This document shows, in pieces, positions 1 through 6,322 of a stretch of 11,605 nt of DNA; position 1 is the stretch's first letter, and every line of letters begins with the position of its first letter. The DNA comes from CAIJMU01 sp035531315 (GTDB lineage Bacteria > Spirochaetota > Spirochaetia > Treponematales > Rectinemataceae), in NCBI GenBank assembly GCA_035531315.1, contig DATKTD010000173.1, positions 1-11,605 on the forward strand, in the 5' to 3' direction. The translations under genes and the position numbers were made by a program. The notes beneath the pieces are model-generated. The model ran no database searches, was not told the origin of the DNA, and saw only the letters and a program-made list of their open reading frames with translations.

Positions 1-24
1 GAGATGGAAGGGACGGTGGGATGA
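1..24 (+). CDS. sufB: SufB, extreme C-terminus (partial, 5' end outside window)
   Basis: The first reading frame at the window edge gives E-M-E-G-T-V-G followed by a TGA at 22-24. This matches the typical SufB C-terminus (…EMEGS(V/I)G), and sufB is the expected gene before sufD. SufB is the scaffold subunit of the SufBCD complex on which Fe-S clusters are assembled. The stop codon overlaps the ATGA start of sufD at 21-24, as in a tightly coupled operon. Only seven codons are visible, so the identification rests on this short tail plus context. Confidence 0.72.
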   Translation, partial: EMEGTVG

Positions 25-1217
25 TGGTCTCAAAAGAAATGGCTAATTGGTATGACAAGATCCGGCTCGAGGCCCGGGGCCGTTTCGCCGCCGGGCGCTG
101 GCCCGACGCGGCCGAGGAGGAATGGAGGCGGAGCGACGTATCGAAGCTCGGTCTCGACGCCTATATCGGCGCGGCCCGGCCCTCTTCCGTCGCCTTCACG
201 ATCGAGCTTCCCGCCGAGGCCGTGGCCGCGGGAGTCAGGCTCCTGCCGGTGGCGAGCTCACTCCAGGTCTCCACGCGCGCGGCCTTGAACCTCGCCCGGG
301 AGGAGGGCGACCGCTTCGCGGCCTGGAATCTCGCCGAGGGCGAGGCCTGGGCCCTCGAGCTGCCTCCCGGCCTCGTCCTGTCCTCGCCCATCTCCGTCGA
401 GGGAAGGCTTACGGGCCGGGCGGCCCATCCCCGCCTCGTCGTCATCGCGGGGGAGGGCTCCTCCGCCGATGTCGTCTACCGCGTCGTCGCCGAGGGGGAG
501 ACGGGGCTCGTCAACGCCGCCCTCGATCTCGAGCTGGACGAGGCCGCCTCGCTCCGTCTCTTCGAGACCCATGACTCCGGCGACGCCGCCCTCTGGTTCG
601 TCGACACGAGGGCGCGGCTCGGGCGCGACGCCCGTCTCCTCCACCTCGCCGTGGAGACCTCGGGCAGCTTCGTGAAGTCCCGCGTCGACTGTTCCCTCGC
701 CGGGATCGGGGCCGAGGCCGTCCTCGACGGCGTCTTCTTCGCGGAGAAGGGCCGTCACCTCGATCTTCGCACCGTGCAACGCCACCTTGCTCCCCGCGCG
801 ACGAGTCGTTCCCTCTATAAGGGCGCCCTCGGCGAGGGCGGCCGCTCCATCGTCCAGGGTCTCATCGAGGTGGCCAAGGAGGCCGCTGGCACGGACGCCT
901 TCCTCGCCAACCGCAACATCCTTTTGGGGCGGGGGGCAAGGGCCGATTCGATCCCGACGCTCCGCATCGGCAACAACGACGTCCGCTGCAGCCACGGATC
1001 GACGACGGGCAAGTTGTCCGAATCCGAACTCTTCTATCTCGAGTCGAGGGGCTTCGATCGCGCTTCGGCTCGCGCCCTCCTCGTCCTCGGTTTCTTCAAC
1101 GAGATCTTCGACAAGTCCCCCGAGTCCTTCTCGAGGCCCCTCATCGAGCGCATAAGCTCGAGGCTCGACGCCGCCTCCACTACCCGGGACATCGCGCCCG
1201 GCGCGGCGGCCGCCTGA
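21..1217 (+). CDS. sufD: SufD, Fe-S cluster assembly scaffold subunit
   Basis: This is a 398-residue protein of the SufB/SufD family, a usual length for SufD. SufD pairs with SufB and the ATPase SufC in the cytoplasmic SufBCD complex that builds Fe-S clusters. The SufBD right-handed beta-helix core fills the middle and C-terminal half. The hallmark is R-C-S-H-G-S-T-T-G followed by L-S-E-S-E-L-F-Y-L-E-S-R-G, which places Cys323 and His325 where E. coli SufD has Cys358 and His360, residues linked to cluster assembly at the SufB-SufD interface. The N-terminal 100 or so residues are poorly conserved, as usual for SufD. The start at 21 gives an ATGA overlap with the upstream stop; a second ATG at 24 is equally possible, and a GGAAGGG-like ribosome binding site lies just upstream. 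It is followed after 1 base by the Rieske gene. Confidence 0.95.
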   Translation: MMVSKEMANWYDKIRLEARGRFAAGRWPDAAEEEWRRSDVSKLGLDAYIGAARPSSVAFTIELPAEAVAAGVRLLPVASSLQVSTRAALNLAREEGDRFAAWNLAEGEAWALELPPGLVLSSPISVEGRLTGRAAHPRLVVIAGEGSSADVVYRVVAEGETGLVNAALDLELDEAASLRLFETHDSGDAALWFVDTRARLGRDARLLHLAVETSGSFVKSRVDCSLAGIGAEAVLDGVFFAEKGRHLDLRTVQRHLAPRATSRSLYKGALGEGGRSIVQGLIEVAKEAAGTDAFLANRNILLGRGARADSIPTLRIGNNDVRCSHGSTTGKLSESELFYLESRGFDRASARALLVLGFFNEIFDKSPESFSRPLIERISSRLDAASTTRDIAPGAAAA

Positions 1218-1218
1218 C

Positions 1219-1524
1219 ATGGGCCGCTGGGTGGCGCTCGGCGCCGAAACGGAACTGCGCAGGTCGAAGGCCTACGAGGTGGAGGGCCGGCGCATCGCCG
1301 TCTTTCGCAGCAAGGAGGGCCTCAGCGCCCTCGACGACGTCTGTTCCCACGAGTATTCCCTCCTGTCCGAGGGCGAGGTCTGGGATGGCCAGGTCTACTG
1401 CCCCAAGCACGGTTCCGCCTTCGATCTCGGCACGGGAGCCGCCTTGGGCCTGCCCGCCACCGATCCCGTCCGTCGCTGGAATCTCAAGGTGGAGGGAGGG
1501 ACCCTATGGGTGGAGATGCCATGA
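1219..1524 (+). CDS. Small Rieske-type [2Fe-2S] ferredoxin inside the suf operon
   Basis: This 101-residue protein is a stand-alone Rieske domain. The two ligand motifs are clear: C42-S-H44 and C61-P-K-H64, separated by 16 residues, giving two Cys and two His ligands for a [2Fe-2S] cluster. There is no signal peptide or membrane segment, so it is cytoplasmic, like the ferredoxin subunits of non-heme iron dioxygenases (annotation pipelines often call such genes 'non-heme iron oxygenase ferredoxin subunit'). It starts 1 base after the sufD stop with no visible Shine-Dalgarno sequence, which suggests translational coupling. It ends in an ATGA overlap with sufS. No oxygenase gene is nearby, so a dioxygenase role is unlikely. 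A Rieske gene next to sufD is also known in actinobacterial suf operons. Its role could be to supply electrons for cluster assembly or to act as a cluster acceptor; this is inference. Confidence 0.9.
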   Translation: MGRWVALGAETELRRSKAYEVEGRRIAVFRSKEGLSALDDVCSHEYSLLSEGEVWDGQVYCPKHGSAFDLGTGAALGLPATDPVRRWNLKVEGGTLWVEMP

Positions 1525-2768
1525 GCGCCTTTCCGACCGTCGTGCCGGCGGAACCCGACATCGTGACCCTCCGCTCCGAGTTCCCCATCCTGTCGCGCGA
1601 GATCAACGGCCATCCGCTGGCCTACCTCGACAACGCGGCGACCTCTCAGAAGCCCCGCTCCGTCATCGAGGCCGTCGACGCCTTCTACACGTCGCACAAC
1701 GCGAACATCCATCGTTCCCTCCACAGTCTCGGCGAGGAGGCGACGGCCGACTGGGAAGGCGCGCGGAAGAAGGTGGCCCGTTTCATCGGCGCCGCCACGA
1801 CCGAGGAGATCGTCTTCACCCGCGGCACCACCGAGTCCATCAACCTCGTCGCCTCGAGCTGGGGCGACGCCTTTCTCCGCGAGGGCGACCTCATCCTCCT
1901 CACCCTCATGGAGCACCACTCCAACATCGTGCCCTGGCAGCTCGCCGCGGCGCGGCGCGGCGCCAGGCTGGCCTACATCGCCATCGAGGAGGACGGAAGC
2001 CTCGATCTCGAGGCGGTGGAGAGGGGCTGGGATCCGCGTACGCGCATCGTCTGCGCGACCCACATGTCGAACGTCCTCGGCACCATTAACGACCTCCGGA
2101 GGCTCGCGGACATCGCGCACTCCCATGGCGCCCTTCTGCTCGCGGACGCGGCCCAGTCCGTACCGCACATGGGCATCGACGTCGGCGCCCTCGGCTGCGA
2201 TTTCCTGGCCTTCTCCGGCCACAAGATGTACGCCCCCATGGGCATAGGCGTCCTGTGGGGGCGCGAAGCCCTCCTCGAGGCCATGCCGCCCTATATGGGC
2301 GGCGGCGACATGATCCGCTCGGTAGGGCTCGAGAGCTCCACCTGGAACGAGCTCCCCTGGAAATTCGAGGCGGGCACCCCCGACGTTGGCGGGGCCGTCG
2401 GTCTCTCCGCGGCCATCGACTTCATCGAGACAATTGGTTGGGATTATATCGGGCGCAGGGAATCCGCGCTCGGAAGGCTCGCCCTCGAGACGCTCGAGGC
2501 CGTGCCGGGTCTCAGGGTGCACGGTCGCGCCCAGGGGCGCGGGGCCGTCTTTTCCTTCAGCTTCGAGGACATCCACCCCCACGACATAGCCCAGTTCCTC
2601 GACAGGGAGGGCATCGCGGTCCGGGCCGGTCACCATTGTGCCCAGCCCTTGATGCGCCATCTGGGCGTGCCGGCGACCGCGCGGGCCAGCCTCGCCTTCT
2701 GGAACGAGGAGGCGGAGGTCCGCCGTCTCGGCGAGGCCCTCGAGGGCGCGAGGAGATTCTACCTATGA
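1521..2768 (+). CDS. sufS: SufS, PLP-dependent cysteine desulfurase
   Basis: This is a 415-residue class V aminotransferase-fold enzyme that takes sulfur from L-cysteine, releasing alanine and leaving a persulfide on its active-site cysteine. Visible landmarks are the N-terminal Y-L-D-N-A-A-T-S-Q-K-P motif, the PLP-binding lysine in F-S-G-H-K-M-Y (Lys235), the segment G-G-G-D-M-I, and the catalytic cysteine in R-A-G-H-H-C-A-Q-P (Cys373). Length and motifs fit group II (SufS) desulfurases. The chosen start at 1521 makes an ATGA overlap with the Rieske gene, like the other junctions here. An in-frame ATG at 1506 would add five residues and also has a GGAGGG-like site upstream. The next gene encodes SufU, the usual sulfur acceptor of this enzyme class, again with a 4-base overlap. 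Confidence 0.96.
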   Translation: MSAFPTVVPAEPDIVTLRSEFPILSREINGHPLAYLDNAATSQKPRSVIEAVDAFYTSHNANIHRSLHSLGEEATADWEGARKKVARFIGAATTEEIVFTRGTTESINLVASSWGDAFLREGDLILLTLMEHHSNIVPWQLAAARRGARLAYIAIEEDGSLDLEAVERGWDPRTRIVCATHMSNVLGTINDLRRLADIAHSHGALLLADAAQSVPHMGIDVGALGCDFLAFSGHKMYAPMGIGVLWGREALLEAMPPYMGGGDMIRSVGLESSTWNELPWKFEAGTPDVGGAVGLSAAIDFIETIGWDYIGRRESALGRLALETLEAVPGLRVHGRAQGRGAVFSFSFEDIHPHDIAQFLDREGIAVRAGHHCAQPLMRHLGVPATARASLAFWNEEAEVRRLGEALEGARRFYL

Positions 2769-3199
2769 GCGGCTTCGACGAACTCTACCAGGACATAATC
2801 ATGGACCACTACCGCAGGCCCAGGGGAAGGGCGGATCTCTCGCACATCCCCGAGGACAGGGTGATGGAGAATCCCACCTGCGGCGATTCGATCAAGCTCG
2901 AGGTCCAGAAGGACGGGGAGGGGCGGATAGTCGAGATCCGCCATCAGGGACAGGGTTGCGCGATCAGCACGGCCTCGGCCTCACTCATGACCGAATTCGC
3001 GCGCGGCATGAGCGGCGAGGAAGCCCGCGCCGCGGCCGCCCGCTTCGTGGCGGCCCTGAGGGGCGACTCAAGTCTCGACGAGCTCGACGCGATGGGAGAC
3101 CTCGCCGCCCTCAGGGGCGTCGCGGGCCTTCCCGTGCGGGTGAAGTGCGCGACCCTCCCCTGGCATGCCCTCATCAGGGCCCTCGAGGCCGAAGCCTGA
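2765..3199 (+). CDS. sufU: SufU, zinc-dependent sulfur-transfer partner of SufS
   Basis: This 144-residue protein belongs to the IscU/SufU family. Conserved ligands are Cys39 and Asp41 (N-P-T-C-G-D), Cys65 (G-Q-G-C-A-I-S) and Cys128 (R-V-K-C-A-T-L-P-W). They line up with the zinc/persulfide site Cys41, Asp43, Cys66 and Cys128 of Bacillus subtilis SufU. The long stretch between Cys65 and Cys128 includes the roughly 20-residue insertion that separates SufU from IscU, and the IscU His ligand before the last Cys is replaced by Lys127. In known systems SufU binds zinc, docks on SufS and carries persulfide to SufBCD. The start at 2765 overlaps the sufS stop (ATGA). It is the last gene of the operon: the next gene is convergent and ends 12 bases away. 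Confidence 0.95.
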   Translation: MSGFDELYQDIIMDHYRRPRGRADLSHIPEDRVMENPTCGDSIKLEVQKDGEGRIVEIRHQGQGCAISTASASLMTEFARGMSGEEARAAAARFVAALRGDSSLDELDAMGDLAALRGVAGLPVRVKCATLPWHALIRALEAEA

Positions 3200-3211
3200 G
3201 TCCTGGATCGA

Positions 3212-3898
3212 TCAGCGCCCCGAGCTTTGCGTGAAATCGATGACCATCGTCCTCGTCCCCTCGCTACCCGCTATCGCGTAGACAAGCCTCAGGCTGATGC
3301 TCCCCCCTCGCATCGGCTCGGGGCTCAAAACGCCGCTCATGACATCGAAGGCTACCTTGTCGGCGCCCACGATGTATTCGACCAGCCTCTCCCCCCCGCC
3401 GATCTTCGTCGTCCCGATGGCGGCATTGACTCCCGCGAAGGCGGCCGTGGCGGGCCAGGCCTTCGAGCCGTCGGCCCCCTGTCTTATCGTCGACCGGTTC
3501 CAGTCGACGCTGACATCGGCCTCGCCTTGATTTGATAGGACGACGAGGAGACCCGCGGGGCCGCTCGCGCTTCCGGAACGGCCCATCACCACCGAGGCCG
3601 CGACGAGGGCGAGCGGGGCCGAAGGCGTCTCGAGGGCGGCGGTATAGACCATGGCCCCGCCGGGACGGCCCATTCCTCTGACCGAGGAATCTTGCCCTGG
3701 ACCTCCGCCCGAAGCGCCTCCTCCGGGGGGCATCCCCCCGGGCCCTCCCTGGGATGGCTGGCCATCCCAGGAGTCTCCTCCCCGCGCCGCCATCGAAGGG
3801 CCCTGCGAGGTCGAGGCATCCCGCTCCGGCAGTGAGGAACAGGCGGCGAGGATGCCGATCGCCCCGAGGCTCGCGAAAATTACCAGACTTCGTTTCAT
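3212..3898 (-). CDS. Predicted lipoprotein of unknown function with Gly/Pro-rich linker
   Basis: This is a 228-residue protein starting M-K-R-S-L-V-I-F, with a hydrophobic segment and the lipobox L-A-A-C at residues 17-20, so it should be lipidated on Cys20 after signal peptidase II cleavage. Residues 39-81 are a Gly/Pro/Ser-rich low-complexity linker. The rest (about 84-228) looks beta-rich, with V-D-W-N around 131-134 and a G-G-G-E-R-L-V-E-Y-I segment, and may be an immunoglobulin-like sandwich; that fold is a guess. The start at 3898 is preceded on its own strand by GGAAGGA five to six bases upstream, and the signal peptide begins right there, so longer in-frame extensions upstream are not credible. 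It is divergent from the response regulator at 4058 (159 bases between starts) and convergent with sufU. I do not recognise a named family. Confidence 0.82.
   Translation of the reverse strand: MKRSLVIFASLGAIGILAACSSLPERDASTSQGPSMAARGGDSWDGQPSQGGPGGMPPGGGASGGGPGQDSSVRGMGRPGGAMVYTAALETPSAPLALVAASVVMGRSGSASGPAGLLVVLSNQGEADVSVDWNRSTIRQGADGSKAWPATAAFAGVNAAIGTTKIGGGERLVEYIVGADKVAFDVMSGVLSPEPMRGGSISLRLVYAIAGSEGTRTMVIDFTQSSGR
3723..3741. repeat. Perfect inverted repeat inside lipoprotein gene
   Basis: CCGGGGGG, CAT, CCCCCCGG: an 8-base perfect stem with a 3-base loop. It lies in the Gly/Pro-rich linker coding region (about residues 53-59) of the lipoprotein gene. Poly-Gly/Pro codons in GC-rich DNA can generate such symmetry by chance. 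It is only 6 bases from a second, longer inverted repeat. Confidence 0.85.
3748..3771. repeat. 24-base near-perfect palindrome inside lipoprotein gene
   Basis: CCTGGGATGGC, then TG, then GCCATCCCAGG: an 11-base perfect stem around a 2-base centre. It encodes about residues 43-50 of the lipoprotein, at the start of its low-complexity linker. It has no T-tract and sits inside a gene, so it is not an obvious terminator. It could act as a hairpin in the mRNA of either strand, or be the trace of an inserted palindromic element. Confidence 0.85.
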
Positions 3899-4008
3899 CG
3901 GATTCCTTCCGTCGTCCGCGTGGCGGGCGAGCTCGCGAGAGACTGCCGCCAATCGATGTGGATTCCGTGAAGTCGCGGCGTCTTCGGAGTGGAGGAGGGC
4001 TTTGAGGG

Positions 4009-4029
4009 GGAGCATCTCCTTCATGCTCC
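4009..4029. promoter_or_regulatory. Inverted repeat in divergent promoter region (candidate operator)
   Basis: GGAGCAT and ATGCTCC form a perfect 7-base inverted repeat around a 7-base centre. It lies in the 159-base region between the divergent starts of the lipoprotein gene and the response-regulator gene. Its right arm overlaps the candidate -35 of the regulator promoter. The position suits an operator, but no regulator is assigned. Confidence 0.35.
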
Positions 4030-4048
4030 GGCCCGAGGGGGCTATACT
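4020..4048 (+). promoter_or_regulatory. Candidate sigma70-type promoter for the OmpR-type regulator
   Basis: TATACT at 4043-4048 is a good -10 match. A weak -35 (TTCATG, 4020-4025) lies 17 bases upstream. Transcription would begin at about 4055, only a few bases before the ATG at 4058. This agrees with the absence of a Shine-Dalgarno sequence at a proper distance and hints at a leaderless or nearly leaderless mRNA. Confidence 0.35.
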
Positions 4049-4057
4049 GGGCTTCCG

Positions 4058-4762
4058 ATGATCGACGATCGACAGCTGATACTCGTCGCGGACGACGAGG
4101 CGCGGATGCGGCGCCTCGTGGGCGACTATCTCAGACGCGACGGCTATGCCGTCCTCGAGGCCGCGGACGGCATCGAGGCGCTTTCCATCTTCTCCTCGAA
4201 GCCGGGCATCGACCTCGTCGTCCTCGATGTCATGATGCCGGGAATGGACGGCTGGGTGACTTTGCGCGAGCTCAAGGGGCGGAGCCAGGTACCCGTCATC
4301 CTCCTCACCGCCCGCTCCCAGGAGGAGGACGAGGTCTTCGGTCTCGGCCTCGGATCCGACGACTATATCCGCAAGCCGGTGAGCCCGAGGATTCTCGTGG
4401 CGCGGATAGCGGCCCTTCTCCGTCGTTCGGGCCCTCCGGGGGACAAGGATGGGCTCGGGCGCAAGCTCGAGGGAACGGGGATAGACCTCGATGTCGGCAG
4501 CCACAGGCTCAGGGTCGAGGGCCGGGACATCGAGGCGAGCCCCATGGAATTCAGGCTCCTCGTCCTCCTCGTCTCCCGCGCGGGCATGGTGCTGAGCCGC
4601 GACAGGATCCTCGACGAGCTGTGGGGCCCCGGTTACGCCGGCGATCCGCGCACCGTCGACACCCACGTGAAGAACCTCCGCATTAAACTCGGAGAGGCCG
4701 CCCGGACCATCGGCACAGTTAGAGGTTTCGGCTATCGTTTCGAGTCGGTGGGCGGGCGATGA
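4058..4762 (+). CDS. OmpR/PhoB-family response regulator
   Basis: This 234-residue protein has an N-terminal receiver domain (about 5-124) with the acidic pair Asp12/Asp13, phospho-acceptor Asp57 (V-V-L-D-V-M-M-P-G-M-D-G), Thr84 and Lys106 (R-K-P). A winged-helix DNA-binding domain follows (about 138-230) with the usual E-F-R-L-L, L-W-G, V-D-T-H-V-K-N-L-R-I-K-L and V-R-G-F-G-Y-R-F segments. It should be phosphorylated by the kinase that overlaps its 3' end (ATGA, 4759-4762) and bind direct-repeat sites in DNA. The start at 4058 is set by the first residues of the receiver fold. It has no clear ribosome binding site, and an in-frame ATG at 3989 would add 23 residues that do not look like a receiver domain. 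Targets are unknown; the divergent lipoprotein gene is the obvious candidate. Confidence 0.94.
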   Translation: MIDDRQLILVADDEARMRRLVGDYLRRDGYAVLEAADGIEALSIFSSKPGIDLVVLDVMMPGMDGWVTLRELKGRSQVPVILLTARSQEEDEVFGLGLGSDDYIRKPVSPRILVARIAALLRRSGPPGDKDGLGRKLEGTGIDLDVGSHRLRVEGRDIEASPMEFRLLVLLVSRAGMVLSRDRILDELWGPGYAGDPRTVDTHVKNLRIKLGEAARTIGTVRGFGYRFESVGGR

Positions 4763-6306
4763 GACTTGGCTCCCGGATTTATCTCGGCATGGCCGGCCTT
4801 TCGCTTGGCATCGTGCTGTCGAGCCTCCTCCTTTCGGCCCTGTTCCTCGGTCCCTTCTACCTCGCGCGAAAGAAGGCCGAGCTCGGGACGATCGCGGAGA
4901 GGATCGGGCCCCTTCCCGAGGAGATATCGGCCCTTTCCTCGATACTCCTCGGCCTCGAGCGCTCGAGCTCCGTCCATATCAGCATCATAGGGAAGGATGG
5001 CCGTCTCCTCTATGACAGCCACGCCCCGCTACCAGGCGGGGCGACCCCGCTACCAGGCGGGGCGACCCCGCTGGATGCAGCGCCGCCGCCGGCTCCGACG
5101 GAACTCCCCGATAGAGGCCTTCCCTTCCCGTCCTTCCGAGAGGCTGCCCCGCCTCCCGGCCTCTTCCAAGCGGCCGGGCCGCCAGGCGGCGAGGGCTTCC
5201 GGGAGACGATGGACCCCAGGACTGGCGTTCGCCTCCTTTCGTTCGCGAGGCGCGCAACAGGCGGCCGCGAACTCATCCTGAGCTTCCCCCTCGCCGAGAT
5301 AGAAGAGAGTGCCCGAGCCGCCGCCTTCTTCGTCGCCGTCTCGGGGCTCGCGGCCCTCATCCTCGCCGCCGGCCTGGCCCTCCTCGTCTCTCGAGGGGTC
5401 ACGAAGCCCTTCGGCGAGCTCGTCGCCGTGTCGAGGTCCCTCGCGGCCTTCGATTTTTCCGCGCGCTTCCGCGGAAGGGGAGACGAGGAGACTGTGGCCT
5501 TGGGAGGGACGATGAACGAACTCGCCGCGAGTCTCGAGAAGGCCCTGACCGAGCTCGAGGCCCGCAACGCGAAGCTCGAGGAGGACATCGAGAAGGAAAG
5601 GCGGATCGACGCGATGCGCCGCGAATTCGTCGCGAGCGTCTCCCACGAGCTCAAGACGCCCATCGCCCTCATCCAGGGCTACGCCGAGGGCCTCGTCGAG
5701 GAGGTACCGACGGGTCCGGAGGATCGCCTGGCCTATCTCGAGGTCATAGTGGACGAGGCCCGGAAGATGGATCGGCAAGTGAGGGACCTTCTCGAACTTT
5801 CCCAGCTCGACTCGGGCACCATGCCCCTGCGTCCGGCGAGCATCGATCTCGCCATCCTCGCGGCCGAAAGCCTCACTTCCTTCGCTCGCCCCCTCGCCGA
5901 AAGGGGCGTCCGCCTCGAAAGAGCCTTGCGCCCGGCCCTCGCGATGGCCGACCGGGATCTCGTGGAAAGGGCCTTCGTCAATTACCTTACCAATGCCATC
6001 GAACATGTCCTGCCTGGCGGCATCATCCTCGTCGAGTCGGGGCTGGAGGGGGAGGGGGCCTTCGTCTCGGTCTTCAACGAGGGAAAGCACATTCCCGAAG
6101 AGGCCCTCGACCGGCTTTGGGACAGCTATTACAAGGTCGACCCCTCGCGGAATCGCTGCTTCGGCGGCACCGGTCTCGGCCTCGCCATCGTGCGCGGCAT
6201 CGCCCTGCGGCTGGGCGGGAGCTGCGGGGTTGAGAACCTCGCCGCCGCGGAAGGACGAGCGCAGGGCCTGCGCTTCGTCCTCCGCCTCCCTGCGGCCCCG
6301 GCCTAA
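4759..6306 (+). CDS. Membrane sensor histidine kinase (HAMP, HisKA, HATPase_c)
   Basis: This is a 515-residue sensor kinase. TM1 spans about residues 8-35 and TM2 about 186-210, enclosing a periplasmic domain of about 150 residues. A HAMP-like region follows, then a coiled-coil linker (about 255-288), the phospho-acceptor His296 in S-H-E-L-K-T-P-I, an N box (N-Y-L-T-N-A-I-E-H, 408-416) and a G2 box (G-G-T-G-L-G-L, 469-475). The G1 region reads V-F-N-E-G-K-H-I-P-E-E instead of a canonical D-x-G-x-G, a variant also seen in VanS-like and clostridial-type kinases, so activity is not ruled out. The periplasmic loop has a Pro/Gly-rich stretch (about 89-147) with a duplicated heptapeptide P-L-P-G-G-A-T. 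It overlaps the regulator gene by four bases and converges on an exported-protein gene 16 bases beyond its stop. The signal it senses is unknown. Confidence 0.94.
   Translation: MRLGSRIYLGMAGLSLGIVLSSLLLSALFLGPFYLARKKAELGTIAERIGPLPEEISALSSILLGLERSSSVHISIIGKDGRLLYDSHAPLPGGATPLPGGATPLDAAPPPAPTELPDRGLPFPSFREAAPPPGLFQAAGPPGGEGFRETMDPRTGVRLLSFARRATGGRELILSFPLAEIEESARAAAFFVAVSGLAALILAAGLALLVSRGVTKPFGELVAVSRSLAAFDFSARFRGRGDEETVALGGTMNELAASLEKALTELEARNAKLEEDIEKERRIDAMRREFVASVSHELKTPIALIQGYAEGLVEEVPTGPEDRLAYLEVIVDEARKMDRQVRDLLELSQLDSGTMPLRPASIDLAILAAESLTSFARPLAERGVRLERALRPALAMADRDLVERAFVNYLTNAIEHVLPGGIILVESGLEGEGAFVSVFNEGKHIPEEALDRLWDSYYKVDPSRNRCFGGTGLGLAIVRGIALRLGGSCGVENLAAAEGRAQGLRFVLRLPAAPA
5024..5072 (+). 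repeat. In-frame 21-base tandem hairpin repeat in kinase sensor domain
   Basis: Two identical 21-base units (5024-5044 and 5045-5065) are followed by a third start of seven bases (5066-5072). Each unit contains CCCCGC-TACCAG-GCGGGG, a 6-base perfect stem with a 6-base loop. The repeat encodes P-L-P-G-G-A-T twice (residues 90-96 and 97-103) and then P-L. The unit length is a multiple of three, so copy-number changes would keep the frame. Confidence 0.95.
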
Positions 6307-6322
6307 AGGGAACTCGCGTCTT

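Noticed and set aside
1395..2660. Long antisense open frame of about 420 codons opposite sufS
   Set aside because: It lies exactly over a well-conserved gene, has no recognisable domain, and its length is what GC-rich codon bias produces on the opposite strand. The same applies to 258-1220 (-) over sufD, 5050-6090 (-) over the first kinase and 6983-8083 (+) over the NtrC-type gene.
3200..3211. Possible terminator between the convergent sufU and lipoprotein genes
   Set aside because: The gap is only 12 bases with no stem and T-tract. Termination must lie inside the opposing gene or be Rho-dependent; nothing supports a specific site.
3899..4666. Extension of the lipoprotein frame far upstream, across the response-regulator gene
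   Set aside because: The signal peptide and ribosome binding site place the start at 3898, and the upstream part is only the antisense of the receiver and winged-helix domains.
6307..6322. Possible bidirectional terminator between the convergent kinase and exported-protein genes
   Set aside because: The 16-base gap holds no inverted repeat. The palindrome at 6393-6415 is inside the coding sequence and lacks a T-tract.
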